Assembly (NCBI GenBank): GCA_937902455.1
Contig: CALELI010000153.1
Location: 1-10,636, forward strand
From: an uncultured Prevotellaceae bacterium
Lineage (GTDB): Bacteria; Bacteroidota; Bacteroidia; Bacteroidales; Bacteroidaceae
DNA length: 10,636 nt
Direction of reading: 5' to 3'
Shown here: positions 9,174 to 10,636 of the stretch, piece by piece
Layout of the letters: each line of letters opens with the position of its first letter
Position numbering within the stretch: the first letter of the stretch is position 1
Translations under genes and position numbers: made by a program
Notes under the pieces: model-generated
Databases searched by the model: none
The model's input: only the letters and a program-made list of their open reading frames with translations
Told to the model about the DNA's origin: nothing

Positions 9174-10367
9174 TTAGTACAGGAACCCGAAAGCCCAAAG
9201 TGGGATTTTATTGCCGTATGCATATTCGATGTCGGCAGAGGCAATGAAGGCATTATCGACACCGGCAATCTGTTTGCCCTCCTTGCTCTTGCCACCAACT
9301 TCTATCGTGTATCGTCCATCAACAATAAAATCGCCATGCTGAGTGTATTCTACCCTGTGACTGTTGCGCAACTGGTTTACGATGAAGCATTCTCGCCTCG
9401 TGCCTTCGTTCACGGTGTCAAGCGTCATGGCATCCATGATGTTTGGGTTCTCCACGAAAATTTTATCAGGCTTCTGTAGTTTCTTGATGTTCATTTCGCT
9501 GCTATACAGCAGATTCAGAATTTTGGCCTTGGCAAGATGCTGGAAGTAACCAAGGAGTGTGCCGCGCGACACCTCAAGCATAGTTGACAACTTCTGCATA
9601 TCTACCTGCTGAGGAACATTGCTCGACAGAACCGCAACCAGTGCCTTTAGTTTACGGATGTTGGAGACATCCACTCCGCATAGTTTTGGCAGTTCTACTT
9701 CTATGATGTAACTGATCACATTCTCTATGCGGATGCTATACTCTGCGGAACCTTCCAGGATGAAAGGATAGTAGCCTTCACGGAGATAGTCGTCAAAGAA
9801 ACTCAATGGGCGGCATAGTTTCATTACTTTCTCGCAGAGGATATTAGGCTCCTCCAAGAGCTCTTCCAGTGAGACTTTCGGCAAAATTATCCCATGCACA
9901 ATCTCCAGATATTCCCTGAACGACATGCCTTGCATATCGTATGGGATGCATCGGCGTGAGAGGTCGGCATCACCATTCAGGATACTGAGCAGTGACGAAC
10001 CGCTCAACACGACTTTCAAGTCAGGATAGAGGTCATAGATTTCCTTCACCTCTTTGCTCCATGTGTCATACTTATGCACCTCGTCCAGAAACAGATGTTC
10101 GCCCCCTCTCTTGTAGAAATTCTCTGCAAAGTCAAGCAGTGAGTGCTGGGTGAAGTAGGCACTGTCAAGACTTGCATAAAGCATACGCTTTGCATCTGCT
10201 TCACGCATCTTCATATATTGCAGCATCAGAGTAGTCTTACCTACGCCTTTTGCACCACGGATGGCGATAAGCCGACTGTTCCAGTTAATATCATGATAGA
10301 TGCTTCTCACATGCTCTGTCTGAGTCAGGTTGAGCAACTGTCGTTGACGATTGATAATCTTTTCCAT
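9174..10367 (-). CDS. DUF4143-family AAA ATPase, function unknown
   Basis: A 397-residue protein of the common bacterial and archaeal AAA_14/DUF4143 type. Walker A is GAKGVGKTT (38-46), and Walker B is HLFLDEVH (91-98) with D95 and E96. VVLSGSS (119-125) fits the sensor-1 strand, and RR (138-139) fits the arginine position. Residues about 235-290 look like a winged helix (QKLSTMLEVSRGTLLGYF). The C-terminus has D346 and E356-VGG-K360, a spacing that resembles the PD-(D/E)xK nuclease-like fold reported for DUF4143. No membrane segment is apparent. The motifs are intact and there is no sign of decay. It is convergent with the Tat operon, 29 bp apart, has its own promoter, and probably has nothing to do with it. 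Family members are often scattered and strain-variable; the cellular role is not established. Confidence 0.9.
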   Translation of the reverse strand: MEKIINRQRQLLNLTQTEHVRSIYHDINWNSRLIAIRGAKGVGKTTLMLQYMKMREADAKRMLYASLDSAYFTQHSLLDFAENFYKRGGEHLFLDEVHKYDTWSKEVKEIYDLYPDLKVVLSGSSLLSILNGDADLSRRCIPYDMQGMSFREYLEIVHGIILPKVSLEELLEEPNILCEKVMKLCRPLSFFDDYLREGYYPFILEGSAEYSIRIENVISYIIEVELPKLCGVDVSNIRKLKALVAVLSSNVPQQVDMQKLSTMLEVSRGTLLGYFQHLAKAKILNLLYSSEMNIKKLQKPDKIFVENPNIMDAMTLDTVNEGTRRECFIVNQLRNSHRVEYTQHGDFIVDGRYTIEVGGKSKEGKQIAGVDNAFIASADIEYAYGNKIPLWAFGFLY

Positions 10368-10389
10368 TGTAAAGTCTGTTATCTGACTG

Positions 10390-10420
10390 CAAATTTACAA
10401 CTTTTTGTTTAACGTGCAAA
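10390..10420 (-). promoter_or_regulatory. Bacteroidetes-type promoter of the ATPase gene
   Basis: On the minus strand TTTG (10420-10417) is followed by exactly 19 bp and TAAATTTG (10397-10390), a full match to the Bacteroidetes primary sigma factor consensus TTTG / TAnnTTTG. Transcription would start near 10385, leaving a leader of about 15-20 nt before the ATG at 10367. No Shine-Dalgarno sequence is present in that leader. Confidence 0.8.
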
Positions 10421-10455
10421 ACAAATATGTATCAAAATTGTTTTGCGTATTAAAC
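10407..10455. repeat. Imperfect inverted repeat overlapping the ATPase promoter
   Basis: The left arm (10407-10425) begins GTTTAAC and contains GCAAAACAA. The right arm (10437-10455) contains TTGTTTTGC and ends TTAAAC. The two 19-nt arms match at 15 positions across an 11-nt spacer. The left arm covers the TTTG element of the leftward promoter, so an operator role is possible but unproven. Confidence 0.55.
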
Positions 10456-10462
10456 ATTTATG

Positions 10463-10484
10463 GTACAATATTGTTTCGTACAAT
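10463..10484. repeat. Palindrome ACAATATTGT with GTACAAT direct repeats
   Basis: ACAATATTGT (10465-10474) is a perfect 10-bp palindrome. GTACAAT occurs at 10463-10469 and again at 10478-10484, 15 bp apart. It lies between the two divergent promoters. It could be a regulator site or a chance feature of AT-rich DNA. Confidence 0.4.
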
Positions 10485-10506
10485 GAACATGATGCTCCGT
10501 TCATGT
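10483..10506. repeat. Short inverted repeat with two alternative pairings
   Basis: ATGAAC (10483-10488) pairs with GTTCAT (10499-10504). Alternatively ACATGA (10487-10492) pairs with TCATGT (10501-10506). Both are six-base-pair stems with loops of 10 and 8 nt. It lies upstream of the rightward promoter. No T-run follows, so it is not a terminator. Confidence 0.35.
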
Positions 10507-10518
10507 CGGAAACATTCG

Positions 10519-10549
10519 TTTGACCGTAATAATAGTTGCTGTAGTTTTG
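10519..10549 (+). promoter_or_regulatory. Rightward Bacteroidetes-type promoter leading out of the window
   Basis: TTTG (10519-10522), a 19-bp spacer and TAGTTTTG (10542-10549) match the TTTG / TAnnTTTG consensus with the same spacing as the leftward promoter. A transcript would start near 10555 and run off the right edge. Its gene is not visible in the window. Confidence 0.65.
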
Positions 10550-10581
10550 TTAAGGGGTGTTCTATTAATTACATTTTAGGC

Positions 10582-10636
10582 GATTTTGACTTTTGTCTTC
10601 CTCCTTCGCACCTCGGCAATGCCAAGCAAGCTTGCA
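10582..10636. repeat. Possible dispersed repeat or gene edge, truncated by window end
   Basis: The base composition becomes more GC-rich here, and two small palindromic elements occur: GGCAATGCC (10615-10623) and GCAAGCTTGC (10626-10635). On the minus strand frames are open from the edge to stops near 10560-10590. The sequence resembles, from memory only, stretches seen repeatedly in Prevotella intergenic DNA. It cannot be resolved without more sequence. Confidence 0.3.

Larger units (their letters stand above)
10368..10636. other. Intergenic region with divergent promoters and repeats
   Basis: These 269 bp contain no supportable complete gene. They are AT-rich up to about 10585 and hold a leftward promoter for the ATPase gene, a rightward promoter leading out of the window, an imperfect inverted repeat, a 10-bp palindrome with flanking direct repeats, and a small hairpin. 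The last 50 bp are more GC-rich and may belong to a dispersed repeat or to the edge of another gene. Confidence 0.6.

Noticed and set aside
10619..10636. ATG on the plus strand at 10619 as the start of a gene after the rightward promoter
   Set aside because: Only six codons are visible, with no ribosome-binding signal or family resemblance.
1..10636. CRISPR array, tRNA or rRNA gene, insertion sequence
   Set aside because: I saw no regularly spaced repeats, no cloverleaf-like sequence and no transposase-like protein in the window.

Overview
The window looks like chromosomal DNA of a Bacteroidales bacterium, most likely Prevotella or a close relative. The evidence is the sequence character of RpoB/RpoC, start codons mostly without a Shine-Dalgarno sequence, a DUF4143-type ATPase, and two promoters that match the Bacteroidetes form (TTTG, 19 bp, TAnnTTTG). 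The genus is an inference; the phylum-level call is firmer.

Layout. Positions 2-1138 hold the last 378 codons of rpoB. A 56-bp AT-rich spacer leads to complete rpoC (1195-5499), which ends in a clear intrinsic terminator (5511-5541). Only 13 bp after the T-tract a tightly packed four-gene operon begins: a membrane polyferredoxin that fuses a NapH-like and a NapG-like half (5555-6952), an aldo/keto reductase with a Tat-type lipoprotein signal and two C-terminal [4Fe-4S] motifs (6949-8253), tatA (8250-8450) and tatC (8440-9144). The genes overlap by 4, 4 and 11 bp, so they are almost certainly co-transcribed and translationally coupled. A convergent gene (10367-9174, minus strand) encodes a DUF4143-family AAA ATPase of unknown role. 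The last 269 bp contain no complete gene but hold its promoter, a divergent rightward promoter, several inverted or direct repeats, and a possible dispersed repeat cut off by the window end.

How the genes fit together. rpoB and rpoC supply the two large RNA polymerase subunits. In the redox operon, the NapH-like half has four membrane segments and two CxxxCP motifs, as in quinol-oxidising Fe-S membrane proteins. The NapG-like half carries four further cysteine groups. Between the halves sits a Tat-like motif (SKRQFL) followed by a short hydrophobic stretch and an AxA site. The next gene encodes a textbook Tat lipoprotein reductase, and the last two encode a minimal Tat translocase. I infer a dedicated system in which quinol electrons pass through the fused polyferredoxin to an aldo/keto reductase anchored outside the cytoplasmic membrane, with TatAC delivering the reductase and probably the C-terminal half of the polyferredoxin. 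This is the most interesting content of the window. Its substrate cannot be read from the sequence.
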